DNA of 64,000 bases from Mansonella perstans (Eukaryota; Nematoda; Chromadorea; Rhabditida; Onchocercidae), in assembly GCA_037074765.1 (NCBI GenBank), contig JBAMDO010000003.1:62001-126000 (forward strand). The letters are read 5' to 3'. The notes under the pieces were generated by a model that worked only from the letters and a program-made list of their open reading frames with translations, made no database searches and was not told the origin of the DNA. Position numbers and translations under genes: made by a program. Shown one piece after another: positions 25,800 through 38,040 of this stretch (position 1 is its first letter; every line of letters starts with the position of its first letter).

Positions 25800-28560
25800 T
25801 TCAGTGATTTCGAAGAAATGACTAATTTGACTTCGAGCACCGCAAAATTAATTCTTTAAAGGAACTAATTATATTTCTTTAAATTATGAAAAAGGATTAC
25901 TGACAATTTTTAATCTCTGCAAAATAAAATAACTTGATAGCTAAAATCTAATTTTATAATTGTCCCATACAACAGATTTTTTCTACTTATCTTCCTAATC
26001 CATTTTTTACCACTCATCGTGGAAATGCTGAATAAAGAAACTGCAGAAAAAAATATGTTCATTGGTTCCGCACGTCGGCACAAGAAAATTGCTTCCGCTT
26101 TTTAAGAAAAAAACTGCAATTTTAATTTCTCGAAATCATTCATAGTTTTCATTAGTTATGCAAATTCTCGGTGTTTCAGAGGTTTGGAGAATGTTGTAAA
26201 TACCAGTAGGAGTTGTATGACTGAAGCGATTTTAAGAGTGATAGTCCATTAAATGAAAATTTTTCTTGATCGATCAAGTGAAAATATTTTGTTGATTTAA
26301 CGTACCTGAATTAAATTTCATTTAGCATAAAAAAATCTCTTTATTAGTCCTTTATTAAAATCTATTTTATTTAAATCCTTTATTAAAATATTAATCCTTT
26401 ATTAAAATCCTTTGTGCTCATTTCCTTCACAAATATTCACGGTAAGGATTTGACATCCTTAGAAACACAAAATGTTAGTTTTGACAATGGAAGTGAAAAA
26501 TGTTTATTGAATTCATTTTAAAAAATTGCATTTTTCCTTCATATTCATTAAGAAATTGATTCCACCTCATTAACTTATAAGTTTGAACAATAATTTCAGT
26601 AGAATTTCAGGACATAAAATTATTTTGAGAAAAAGCAGATTGTGATTAGTTACAGAAATAATTCATCAATGAATTCTCGATTAGGAAACAAATTTAATTT
26701 CAGTTATTTTTATTAAAAAGTTGTATTGAAAACAGTGATTTCATTCACATAATTGCTTATCTTTCTCTGCTGCGGAAAATGCTCTTAGCAAATTCACAAT
26801 TCAGACTTCATTCCACGCAGTTCTACACGAAGGGCTTGGCAAAATAAACAATCATAAAGCAAATCTTTCCAGTATTGACAATTCCGTCAAAATCATTTTG
26901 TTTTGATTAAAATCAGAAAATGAATTTTATCTGTATCTTCTGAAGAAACCGTAATATAAAAATCGTTTGAAATAAGTCGAACTCGATGAAAGTTTACAAA
27001 TTAACAAATTAATGAAACAGTGTGCATTTCGCAATGTTTGCATTATTTTAGATTTCAACACGAACAAATTCAAATATGGCAAAGCTAATAGTGTATCTTG
27101 CTTTACTCATCCTTTGTAGCCGGCAACAAGATCAGAGAGCCATCATCAGTGTCATGCCCGGTAAGCTTTAAAAATTCAGAGAAGTTCATTCAGAAAAGCT
27201 AGAAATCAAAATCTTGAATTATGCGAGTGATAATTTATTATCACAGGTGAATTGAAAAAGTATTTTCTGAAAAGTCATAAAGCAAATCTCTCTAATTCTA
27301 TCGATTCAATTCAAAAAAGAAATATATCACAAACTCTGATATCAATTGCAGGTGCTTTCACAAACCATACAGTCACCACGTTATGGGATGATGGCCAAAT
27401 AATAACGCAAGTAGGAAAACGTATGTCTAGACCATTGAGGATAGAACACATTTACCACTTAATGTTGAATAATTGGTTATTTAAAATTTTAATTTAATAA
27501 TTTTTTCTTCCAACCTACTTGCAAATTTATTCGCCAACTCCTTTCAATTACGTACAAAATAGATTATATAATTATATCTTTTTGATAATTCAATGTAATT
27601 ACAATTGTGATTGCAGCAATACTGACACACTGTGATACGGCGGAAGATGGAAGATTGTCTGTTCTGGAAAAGAATCCGATGTTGTTCGTGAAAAACACTC
27701 TTGACTTCATGAAATAAACTTTAAAGTGATTTTATGATAAATGTGAATGTGTAAGCAATAAAGACTGATGATCTTTTCTGACAGAATGAAAACATCACGG
27801 GACTAATAAGACAAGTTGTTGAGAAAGTTTTAAGAATTGCTCTTCACGTTGAAGTCCATGCTTTATTGTTGGTCAGCAGAGATAGCACTGCCAATTACAA
27901 CACGTAAGCTCTACCATTGGATTGGTTTGCATGTCCTGCAAAAATAATTTTGGTAAAATCCGAAAGAACTAATCGCAAATGAACAGTGGAAATCCAATAT
28001 CTCGCTGATCAACTCTCCATTTTAGGTATTCTCTAGTTTTTATTGTAGTTTACATTATTCCCATAATTTACGTATTGTCCTTTAATAGATTGAAAATAGG
28101 CTACAGCTCGGAGCATTATTGGTTACAGTAATTTAACATAGTTATAGTATTGGAAGATTTTAAGTAAAAATCTTCGTTGATAAAGGTTTGATTTTAAAAA
28201 TCCACATACTGTAAATAGCTGGATTAACAATCGATGGAAGGCTATTGCAAAATACAAGCATTGCAAAAAATTTGATTACCAATTTAGGAGAGGCATTGTA
28301 TAATCAATAGAAATACAGTTCACTGCAGAGAGATGCTAGGATAACTATAAAAGGGTCGAAGTTCGCCTGGGTTTGAAGCGCAATTTGTGTATAATAACGA
28401 ATATCAAAAATAAATGGATATCATATGTATAAGATGTTGGAAATAATATACAACCAATTACATTATTTGAAGACTTTTCTTCGAGTTACTCGACAAATTG
28501 AACAGAAATTAAATTCCCGACCAAAATAGTCCATTTGTTACCACACCGTGGAGAAATTCA
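25800..28560 (+). repeat. Duplicon copy d: left arm of palindrome 1
   Basis: Plus-oriented unit: 5' flank 25,800-27,050, small gene 27,076-27,717, 3' flank to about 28,560. It is the inverted counterpart of 28,680-31,060, with about 120 bp of unrelated sequence between the arms. Confidence 0.8.
27076..27717 (+). CDS. Small secreted protein, MAKLIVYL family, copy 3 (intact, 84 aa)
   Basis: Exons 27076-27160, 27352-27420 and 27617-27717, phase-1 introns. Signal peptide MAKLIVYLALLIL, then CSRQQDQRAIISVMP, the core GAFTNHTVTTLWDDGQIITQ, and LTHCDTAEDGRLSVLEKNPM, ending LDFMK. TTTTAG about 25 bases before the ATG is a likely trans-splice acceptor. AATAAA lies about 40 bases after the stop. An in-frame alternative exon 2 could begin at 27,247 (after TATCACAG) and run straight into the normal exon 2, adding 35 residues starting ELKKYFLKSHKANL. 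That extension is open here and in copy 8 but broken in several other copies, so the short form is preferred. Confidence 0.75.
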
Positions 28561-28679
28561 TTCTGACTCATGTACCTCAGTAAAAGGGTGGAAACTATTA
28601 GGAAAACATATCCCTAATCCCTTATCTCTTGATCCATATTAATTAATAATAATCAATATTTCAGACGAACTCCGCCCGT

Positions 28680-31190
28680 TTTATAGTTATCCTAGCATCT
28701 CTCTGCAGTGAACTGAATTTCTATTGATTATACAATGCCTCTCCTAAATTGATAATCAAATTTTTTGCAATGCTTGTATTTTGCAATAGTCTTCCATCGA
28801 TTGTTAATCCAGCTATTTATAGTATGTGGATTTTTAAAATCAAACTTTTATCAACGAAGTTTTTTACTTAAAATCTTCCAATACTATAACTATCTATGTT
28901 AAATTACAGTAACCAACAATACTCCGATACTGTAGCCTATTTTCAATCTACTAAAAGACAATACGTAAATTATGGGAATAATGTAAATAACTCCTGCAAT
29001 AAAAACTAGAGAATACCTAAAATAGAGAGTTCGTCAACAAGATATTGGATTTTCACTGTTCATTTCTGATTAGCTCTTTCAGATTATCCCAAAATTGTTT
29101 TTGCAAGGCATTCAAACCAACTCAATGGTTGATCTTACATATTGTAATTGGCAGTGCTATCTCTGCTGACCACTAACAAAGCATAGATTTCAGCGTGAAG
29201 CGCAATTCCTAAAACTTTCCCAACAACTTGTCTTATTAGCCCCATGATGTTCTCATTTTGTCAGAAAAGATCGTTAGTGTTTATTGCTTACACACTCACA
29301 TTTATCATAAAATCACTTTAAAGTTTATTTCATAAAGTCAAGAGCGTTTTTCACGAACAACATCGGATTCTTTTCCAGAATAGACAGCCTTCCATCTTCC
29401 GCCATACCACAGTGTGTCAGTGTTACTGCAATTATAGTTGCAATTACATTGTGTCATCAAAAAAAATTGTATATTTTGTATGTAATTGGAAAAAGTTGAC
29501 GAATAAATTTGCAAGTAGGTTGGAAGAAAAAATTATAAAATTAAAATTTTAAATAACCAATTATTCAACATTAAATGGTAGATGTGTTCTATCCTCAATG
29601 GTCTAGACATACATTTTCCTACTTGCGTTATTATTTGGCCATCATCCCATAACGTGGTGACTGTATGGTTTGTGAATGCACCTGCAATTGATATCAGAGT
29701 TTATGATATACTTCTTTTTTGGAACGAATCGATAGAATTAGAGAGATCTGTTTTATGATCTTTCAGAGAATAACTTCTTCAATTTATAATGATGATAGAC
29801 TATCATTGTGATTTCTAGCTTCTCCGAATGAACTTTTCTGAATTTTTAAGACTTACCGCCCGCAACACTGATGATGGCTTGCTGATATTGTCCTCCGTCC
29901 TCCTCTCCATTATGGTGGCGAGAACAACAAATGAGTAAAGCAAGATACACTATCAACTTTGGCATATTTGAATTTGTTTGTATTGTAATCTAAAATGATG
30001 CCTTTCAGAAATGCACACTGTTTCATCAATTTGTTAATTTGTAAGCTATCAGCGATTTCGACTTATTCCAAACGATTTTGAGTGAAATGAAGTCTGAATT
30101 GTTTTGTATAAAACTTTTTGATAAAAATTAATTCATTTTCTAAATGCATAGTTTTGAAATAGCTGAAATCAAATTTTTTTCCCAATCGAGAATTCATTGA
30201 TGACTTATTTTTGTAACTAAGCTGCTTTTTCTCAAAATAATTTTATGTCCAGAAATTCTACTGAAATCATTGTTGAAACTTATAAGTTAATGAGCTGGGA
30301 TTTTCTCAATGAATATGAAGGAACAATGGATTATTAAAGCCAAAAATAAAATAGGTACATCATCTTGCAAATAACGAGAAAACCCAACAGAGAAATTTAA
30401 TAAATTCAATAAATACATTCGCTTCCATTATCAAAATTAACCTTTCGAGTTTTTGAAGATGTCAAATCCTTACTGTGAATATTAATGAGGGAAATGAACA
30501 CAAATTAATGAAGTATTCACCTTCATTTTTTCCTAATGCTAATAAAGTTAATTTGGAAGTCTTAAGCCAAACGAAATATTTCTGCCCAATCGGTTAAGGA
30601 AATTTCCGTCTAATTACCAATTAATATCATTCTTAAGAATCGCTTCAGTCGAAATTTAGCACAGCAACTCCTACTGGTATTTACGACCTTTCCCAAACTT
30701 CTAAAACACCGAGCATTTGCCTAACTAATGAAACCTATGAATGACTTCGAGAAACTAAAACTGCAGTTTTATTCTTCAAAAGCAGAACCAATGAATACAG
30801 CCTGTTTTGTGTTGCTAAGACTTTTTTTTTAGCTTCTTTGTTAGCATTTCCAAGTTGAGTGGTAAAACACAGATTGGGTAGGATAAGTAGTAAATAATTT
30901 AATGTATGGGACAATGATAAAACTAGATTTTAGCTATCCATTTATTTTATTTTACAGAGATAAAAAATTATCAGCAATCTTTTTTCATAATTTAAAAAAA
31001 TATGACTAGTTCCTTTAAACAATTAATTTTGCAGTGTCCGAAACCAAATTTATCATTTCTCTGAAACCATTCGCCTACTATGAAATTCTTTTCTGTCTTT
31101 TAAGAAAGCTATATTTTTATCTGTAAGTAAAGTTGCTTCAGAAAGTTTAATAAAAATGATAAGTTGGTAAATTAAGTGGAATCATTCCCA
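28680..31190 (-). repeat. Duplicon copy e: right arm of palindrome 1
   Basis: Minus-oriented unit: 3' flank 28,680-29,320, gene 29,325-29,965, 5' flank to about 31,190. It then leads through a 31,200-31,560 spacer (also at 22,930-23,215) into the plus-oriented copy f. Confidence 0.8.
29325..29965 (-). CDS. Small secreted protein, MAKLIVYL family, copy 4 (intact, 92 aa)
   Basis: Minus-strand exons 29857-29965, 29613-29681 and 29325-29425, phases 1 and 1. The start is MPKLIVYLALLICC (A to P at residue 2). The variable stretch is the longest in the window, SRHHNGEEDGGQYQQ, before AIISVAG. The core GAFTNHTVTTLWDDGQIITQ is unchanged. The tail is LTHCGMAEDGRLSILEKNPM, ending ALDFMK. The exon 1 insertion is a whole number of codons. 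AATAAA is altered in this copy (AATAAACAC context). Confidence 0.74.
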
Positions 31191-31730
31191 AGATGAAAGA
31201 ATTGATGGACTTTGTTTAATATCAGTTTCTATAAGTTTCTCTTATTTTGCAACAAAAAATAAAATGAACATATTCTCTAAATAAAACATTTATGGACGAG
31301 AAATCAACAACGAAAAGCATGAAAAAAAATAAATTGAATAGATTGAAATTGAATTCACTGCTAGAATAGCGCGTTCAGTCTTCTGATGGCTGTACAGTGG
31401 ATAAATTTTCTAGTACTTGGAAATAAATGAATTAAATAAGGCAATTATTCATATTGATTTCATGAAATCAAATGATAATTAGAAATTTCAATGGAATTTA
31501 ATCTAGAATTTAATTCAGCTGAAATTTAATTCAATGAAATTTGAACTGATAATCAATTTGTTTTAAAAGATTTAATATTTTTTTTTTAAGAAATTCATTT
31601 TGAAAAATTCAGGTCAAAATTGGGATTGTAAGCCAAAATATTTTTCATTGCAGATTCTCAATTGAAGTTGTGATTTCTCTGTTTTGTTTAACATTTGTAA
31701 TTAACATAATTCACTCGCAACCATTTTTAG

Positions 31731-31959
31731 AGACGTATTTTGGCAAGGCACAACAAACGATGGTGCTTGGAAACTGGCAGAATTATTGGGGTGGACGGCA
31801 GAGCTTAAAAAGTTAGTAGAGACGGAATGGAAGAATATTGATGAGAGGGAGAAAAAGGATCAAAAAAATGTCAAATCTGCTGTTGCAACAATTGATGTTA
31901 CGAGTGAAAAATCAGTTGAGCGTGACAAATCAGTTGATGAGAGTCCAAAAGAATCTTAA
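31731..31959 (+). pseudogene. Duplicated terminal exon of SIRT2, open frame
   Basis: Same 229 bp length and splice acceptor as SIRT2 exon 8 (17757-17985), with three base differences seen, one changing Asp to Asn (QGTTDD to QGTTND). The reading frame to the stop is intact. No other sirtuin exon precedes it locally, so alone it is a fragment. Since it lies downstream on the same strand with an acceptor, splicing from SIRT2 exon 7 to it is possible in principle. The high identity marks a recent duplication or gene conversion. Confidence 0.85.
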
Positions 31960-33279
31960 AATGTATGTATAAATTGATTCTGCTTTTTTGTTCTGACAAT
32001 ATCATTATCAGATGAATATACAGAAATTGTTTTTTTCCAACTTTGTTTTTGTTTTTTCAGTCTAATAATGTCTGACGTGAACTTTAAGCCAATATGTGGT
32101 TGTCTTAAAAATTCTCTTATCAAGAAATCTACATCAAATAGCGTTGGAGCCTTTAATAATGACGATTCTACCAAGCTATATTTCCAACTTTTTCTTTGGA
32201 ATTGTGTTAATGTAATTTGTGTGTTTTTGTAACAATTCATACATGTTAGTAAAAATGCTGTACAATAACGCCGACAATAAAATTTGGACAAAGTCCATCA
32301 ATTCTTTCATTATGGGGATAATTCCACTTAATTTACCAACTTATCATTTTTATTAAACTTTCTGAAGCAACTTTACTTACAGATAAAAATATAGCTTTCT
32401 TAAAAGACAGAAAAGAATTTCATAGTAGGCGAATGGTTTCAGAGAAATGATAAATTTGGTTTCGGACACCGCAAAATTAATTGTTTAAAGGAACTAGTCA
32501 TATTTCTTTAAATTATGAAAAAAGATTGCTGATAATTTTTTATCTCTGTAAAATAAAATAAATGGATAGCTAAAATCTAATTTTATCATTGTCTCATACA
32601 TTAAATTCTTTTCTGCTTATCCTACCTAATCTGTTGTTTTACCACTCAACTTGGAAATGCTGAAAACGAAGCTACAAAAAAAAGTCTTAACAACACAAAA
32701 CAGGCTGTATTCATTGGTTCCGCTTTTGAAGAATAAAACTGCAGTTTTGATTTCTCGAAATCATTCTTAGTTTTTATTAGTTAAGCAAATGCTCTGTGTT
32801 TTAGAAGTTTGGGAAAAGTCGTAAATATCAGTAGGAGTTGCTGTGCTAAATTTTGATATCCTTAAGAATGATATAAATTGATCAATTAGACGGAAATTTC
32901 CTTAACCGATTAGACAGAAATATTTACCGTTTTCCTGCTGTGGAAAATGCTTTTGGCGACTTCACCATTCAGATTTCATTCCAGCAGTTCTACATGAAGT
33001 GCTTGGCAATATAAACAATCATAAAGGAAATTCTTTCAGTACCGAAAATTCCGTCATTCAAGAAAAAATCTTCAAGTCATTTTTGCGTTAATCAAAACCA
33101 GGAAGTGAATTCTATCTTTATCTTCTGAAGAAATCATAATATAAAAATCGTTTGGAATAAGTCGAAATCGCTGACAGTTTACAAATTAATGAAGCAGTGT
33201 GCATTTCGTAATGTTTGCATTTCTAAAAGGTAGCATTTTATATTTCAACACGAACAAATTCAAATAAACAAATTCAAAT

Positions 33280-33822
33280 ATGGCAAAGTTGATAGTGTAT
33301 CTTGCTTTACTCATCTTTTGTACCTGGCAACAAAATAAGAGAGCTTTCATCAGTGTTATGGGCGGAAGGTAGAAATCACAATGATAATCCATCATAATTG
33401 ATAAATTGACGATGTTATTCTCTGAAAGGTTATAAAGCAAATCTCTCTAATTCTATCGATTCGATCCAAAAAAGAAGTATATCATAAACTCTGATATCAA
33501 TTGCAGGTGCTTTCACAAATCATACAGTCACCACGTTATGGGATGATGGACAAATAATAACGCAAGTAGGAAAACGTATGTCTAGATCATTAATGCTGAA
33601 TAATTGGTTATTTCAAAATACTAATTTGTCAATTTTTTCTTCCAATCTGAACTTGCAAATTTATTCGTCAACTTTTTCCAATTACATACGAATAAGATTA
33701 TATAATTATTTCTTTTTGGTAATATAATTACAATTATGATTGCAGCAATACTGACAGATTATGGTACAGAGAAGGATGAAAGACTGCCTTTTCTAGAGAA
33801 GAATCCAATGCTTTTCCTATGA
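33280..33822 (+). pseudogene. MAKLIVYL-family copy 5, degraded
   Basis: Exon 1 (from 33,280) gives MAKLIVYLALLIFCTWQQNK, but the donor is lost: GGCGGTAAG has become GGCGGAAGG and the following intron is shortened. Exon 2 (33507-33575) is intact. Exon 3 (33746-33822) reads LTDYGTEKDERLPFLEKNPM, losing the conserved Cys, and ends early at LF-L-stop, without the FVKNTLDFMK tail. Confidence 0.75.
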
Positions 33823-33930
33823 AACACCCTTGTTTTGATAAAGTAAATTTCGAAGGGAAATTAAGCAGTAAAAATTGGTGGTTTTATCTCGACGAGAGCA
33901 CTAAAACACTAATAAGATAATGCTTATTAA

Positions 33931-34929
33931 ATTAACATTAGACTTATAAATTTGATTCGATTCCATTATCAGGGGAACGCTATCAGTTCACTATTATCTG
34001 CAACACAATTTACAAAATGCTTAGAGTTTGAGCGTTTAAGCGTTGAATCAAAGGAATACGCAAATATTAATATCTACTAGGAGTTACATGTCCTCAATTT
34101 TGATTGAAATTGTATTTGATATTTGATTCAAGTCCTAAAATTTGTAATGAATATTTGTAAAATTCCTTAAAATGCTCAAACTCCAAGCGCTTTCATTAAC
34201 AAAGATTAATGGAACGTTTGAGGCATAGAAACTGATGTTTTGCACTTCGATAACGGACACAATCAATCAAAGAACCAAACCAAATAACGGAACATGAACC
34301 AGTACTAGATGCTGCCCCATTTCTCCGGCTTCTCAATTTCAGCATTTTTTAGTCTAATGGTTACAAGTTATCAGCAATCTTTTTTTTTTACTAAATTAGA
34401 GAAAAATAGCTAGTCCTTTTAACGGGTAATTTAGCGATGTTTGAAAGGAATTTTTAAAAAGATGTGCTAATTTTATTTTATATTAGTTATGCGTTCAGAT
34501 TTTTCTGACAAATCGTTGATATTTTATCATAAAAAAAAAAAAAAATTATTTCGAAAAGTAAGTAGGAATCATGATAAGATCTAGTGATAAAGCGACATTA
34601 TGATTTTTGTAATTCATTTTCGAAACACTCTCGAATTTTCAACAGGAATTATCCTTCTAATTCGCCATTCAATACCTATTCTTTTATTTAATTTCGTATT
34701 TTTTCTTTTTACATTATGTTAAGTTTAGTAAAGAAGCATTCGATCCTTTCGTTTATTTTTTGTATTGCGATTTGCTGCAACAAAAGGAAAAAAAAATGCG
34801 CCTTATTAGAGTAACTGTTAAAACTAATCAAATTGAAAAATTTAAATCAAAATTACTTTCAGTATCAAAATTCGATAGTCAAACGTTAATGAGAATATTA
34901 ATATGAATCAGGAGATAAGAGATTAGAGA
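33931..34929. other. No gene seen
   Basis: Short stretches near 34,020-34,330 resemble 25,400-25,620 (phrases around GGAACC and TTAGAGTTTGAGCG). The rest, with poly-A at 34,530-34,545, has no recognisable content. Confidence 0.4.
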
Positions 34930-37900
34930 TACGTTTTCCTAATAGTGTCAACCCTTTTGCTAAGATAGATGAATCAGAATGAATTTCTCCACCGTGTGGA
35001 AACAAAATGGACTATTTTGGTCGGGAATTTAATTTCTGTTCTATTTGTCGAGTAACTCGAAGAAAAGTCTTCAAATATTAATTGGTTATATATTATTTCC
35101 AACATCTTATAAACATGATATCTATTCACTTTTGATATTGATTATTATACATAAATTGTTATATATAAATTATTATATATAAATTGCACTTCAAATCCAG
35201 ACGAACTCCGCCCGTTTTATAGTTAAACTAGCATCTTTCTCCAGTGAACTGTATTTCGATTGATTATACAATGCCTCTCCTAAATTGGTAATCAAATTTT
35301 TTGCAATGCTTGTATTTTGCAATAGCCTTCCATCGATTGTTAATCCAGCTATTTACCGTATGTGGATTTTTAAAATCAAACCTTTATCAAAGGAGTTTTT
35401 TATTTAAAATCTTCCAATACTATAACTATGTTAAATTACTGTAACCAATAATGCTCCGAGCTGTAGCCTATTTTCAATCTATTAAAGGACAATACGTAAA
35501 TTATGGGAATAATGTAAACTACAATAAAAACTAGAGAATACCTAAAATGGAGAGTTGATCAGCGAGATATTGGATTTCCACTGTTCATTTGCGATTAGTT
35601 CTTTCGGATTTTACCAAAATTATTTTTGCAGGACATGCAAACCAATCCAATGGTAGAGCTTACGTGTTGTAATTGGCAGTGCTATCTCTGCTGACCAACA
35701 ATAAAGCATGGACTTCAACGTGAAGCTCAATGACTAAAACTTTCTCAACAACTTGTCTTATTAGTCCCGTGATGTTCTCATTTTGTCAGAAAAGATCATC
35801 AGTCTTTATTGTTTACACATTCACATTTGTCATAATATCACTTTAAAGTTTATTTCATGAAGTCAAGAATGTTTTTCACGAACAACATCGGATTCTTTTC
35901 CAGAACAGGCAGTCTTCCATCTTCCGTATTACAATGTATCAGTATTGCTACAATCACAGTTGTAATTACATTGAATCACCAAAAAAAAAAAAAAAAAAAA
36001 ATCAAATAATCTATTTCGTATGTAATTGAAGGAAGTTGATGAATAAAACTGCAAATTTAGGTTGAAGAAGAAGTCAACAAATCAGAATTTTGAAATAACC
36101 AATTTTTCAAGATTAAATGGTGACAGTGTTCAATCTCAATAGTCTAGACATACATTTTCCTACTTGCGTTATTATTTGGTCATTATCCAATAATCTGGTG
36201 ATTGCGTAGTTTGTTATAGTATCGCCACCTGAAATAGATATCAGAGTTTGTGACAAATTTTACTTGGATGTAATTAACAGAGAGATTTTGAGAGATTTGC
36301 TTTATGAACTTTTAGAGGATAATTTCTTCAATTCATAAATGATGATAGATTATCATTTTGCATAATTCAAGATTGCGATTTTTAGTTTCTCTGAATGAAC
36401 TCTGAATTTTTAAAGCTCACCGACAATGACATGGCTGATTGTCTGATTTTGTTCGGGAGAACAAAAAATGAGTAAAGCAAGATGCAATATCAACTTTGCC
36501 ATATTTGAATTTTCTAATATTTGAATTTGCTTGTATTGAAATCTAAAATGCTATTTTTCAGAAATGCAAGCACTGCGAAATGCACACTGTTTCATTAATT
36601 TTTAATCATTAATTTGTAAACTGTCAGCGATTTCAACTTATTCAAATGATTTTTATATTATGGTTTCTTCAGAAGATAAAGATAGAATTCACTTCCTGGT
36701 TTTAATTAACGCAAAAATGACTTGAAGATTTTTTCTTGAGTGGCGGAATTTTCGGTGCTGAAAGAATTTGCTTTATGATTGTTTATATTGCCGAACCCTT
36801 CATATAAAATTGATTGAAATGAAGTCTGAATTATGAAGTCTCTAAGAGCACTTTCTTTTCAATGATCTAAATGAAACCCTGTTTTTTGTACACAGCTTTT
36901 TAATAAAAAGTAATTATTTCGAAACGCATAGTTTTGAAATTAAATTTGCTTCCCAATCGATAATTCATTGATGATTTTCTGTAACTAATGACAAACTGCT
37001 TTTTCTTAAAATAATTTTAGTCTAGAGAGTCTGCTGAAATCATTGTTGAAACTTTATAACTTAATGAGCCGGAATCAGTTTCTTAATGAATATGAAGGAA
37101 CAATGGATTGTTAAAATAAAAAACAAAATATACACATCATGTTCATAAATAAAAAGAAAGCCCAAACAGAAAAATTCAGTGAATTCGAATATATTCGTTT
37201 CAATTTCTAAAACCAATCTTTGGTGTTTCTCAGGAAACCAAATGCTTACCATGAATGTTAATAAGGGAAATGAAAATAAATTAATGAAATATTTGCTTTT
37301 CACTTTTCCTTAAAATCAAATGATTCTTTTTATACTAAATGAAATTTAATTCAAAAGCCTTAGGTCAAACAAAATAACCACCTATTAATTGATATGTAAC
37401 TCTTACTGGTGTCTCAAATTCCATATTGATACGCTCCAATCAATCAACAAAAATGATTGGAGCATCACGTATCCACAGGAAAAGACGGAAGAAAAAGATA
37501 AGTATGAAGAGATTGTCGATGATTATAGAGGCCTTTTAAAGGTGAAAAAAAAAAAAAAATTTGTTTACTAGGAGAAAGTCGCTGTACCATGAGAGTTATA
37601 CTCATCAATGACATGTCGAGAGTGCAAAACATTAAAAAAAATAACGTTTTATTTTTTTCGAGTTACTGCCTAAATCGCGGAAATTCCCAGCATTTGTATC
37701 ATTGATGAAGAAATCTGGTGAAACTATAAGTGACTTCAAAAAATTAAATTTGTAGTTTTAATTCTTCAATAACGGAACCGGAACCAAAATTCAAGTTGAT
37801 TTTTTATTCTCTAGTAACGGAGCCTCATTATCGGAACCAATAAATATAGACATCTTATGTTGTAAAGCGATTCCGTTTTTTTGTTCTCTGACCTCTTTTT

Positions 37901-38040
37901 TCCGCATTTCTTAGTTGAGTGGTAAAACAAAATAGGAGGATACGTAAAAAAAAAATTTGATGTATAGGATAATGATGAAACTAGATTTTAGCTATGGAGT
38001 TATTTATTTTGCAGAAATGAAAAATTATAAGCAATCTTTT
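34930..38040 (-). repeat. Duplicon copy g, inverted, more diverged
   Basis: 3' flank 34,930-35,830 (close to 19,770-20,620), gene 35,850-36,502, then a diverged 5' flank to about 38,040 that carries several insertions and deletions compared with other copies. Confidence 0.7.
35850..36502 (-). CDS. Small secreted protein, MAKLIVYL family, copy 6 (divergent, 84 aa)
   Basis: Minus-strand exons 36421-36502, 36154-36228 and 35850-35947, phases 1 and 1. The signal peptide MAKLILHLALLIF is followed by CSPEQNQTISHVIV. Exon 2 is the most divergent in the set: it starts GGDTITNYAITRLLDNDQII, loses the NHT sequon and the WDDG motif, and is two codons longer than the usual exon 2, yet stays open. Exon 3 is conserved: LIHCNTEDGRLPVLEKNPML, ending ILDFMK. 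Its acceptor is TAG rather than CAG. Divergence in one exon with conservation of the others suggests either altered selection or conversion of exon 3. Confidence 0.66.

Larger units (their letters stand above)
31565..33930 (+). repeat. Duplicon copy f: near-identical SIRT2 3' end plus broken small gene
   Basis: 31,565-32,927 matches 17,590-18,965 with few differences. It then skips about 490 bp found at 18,965-19,455 and resumes with the flank leading to the small gene at 33,280. Of all copies it retains the most SIRT2 sequence. Confidence 0.8.

Noticed and set aside
37389..37571. 60-codon plus-strand frame ending in a Lys run
   Set aside because: Low complexity at its end (poly-A), no homology, and it sits in a diverged duplicon flank.
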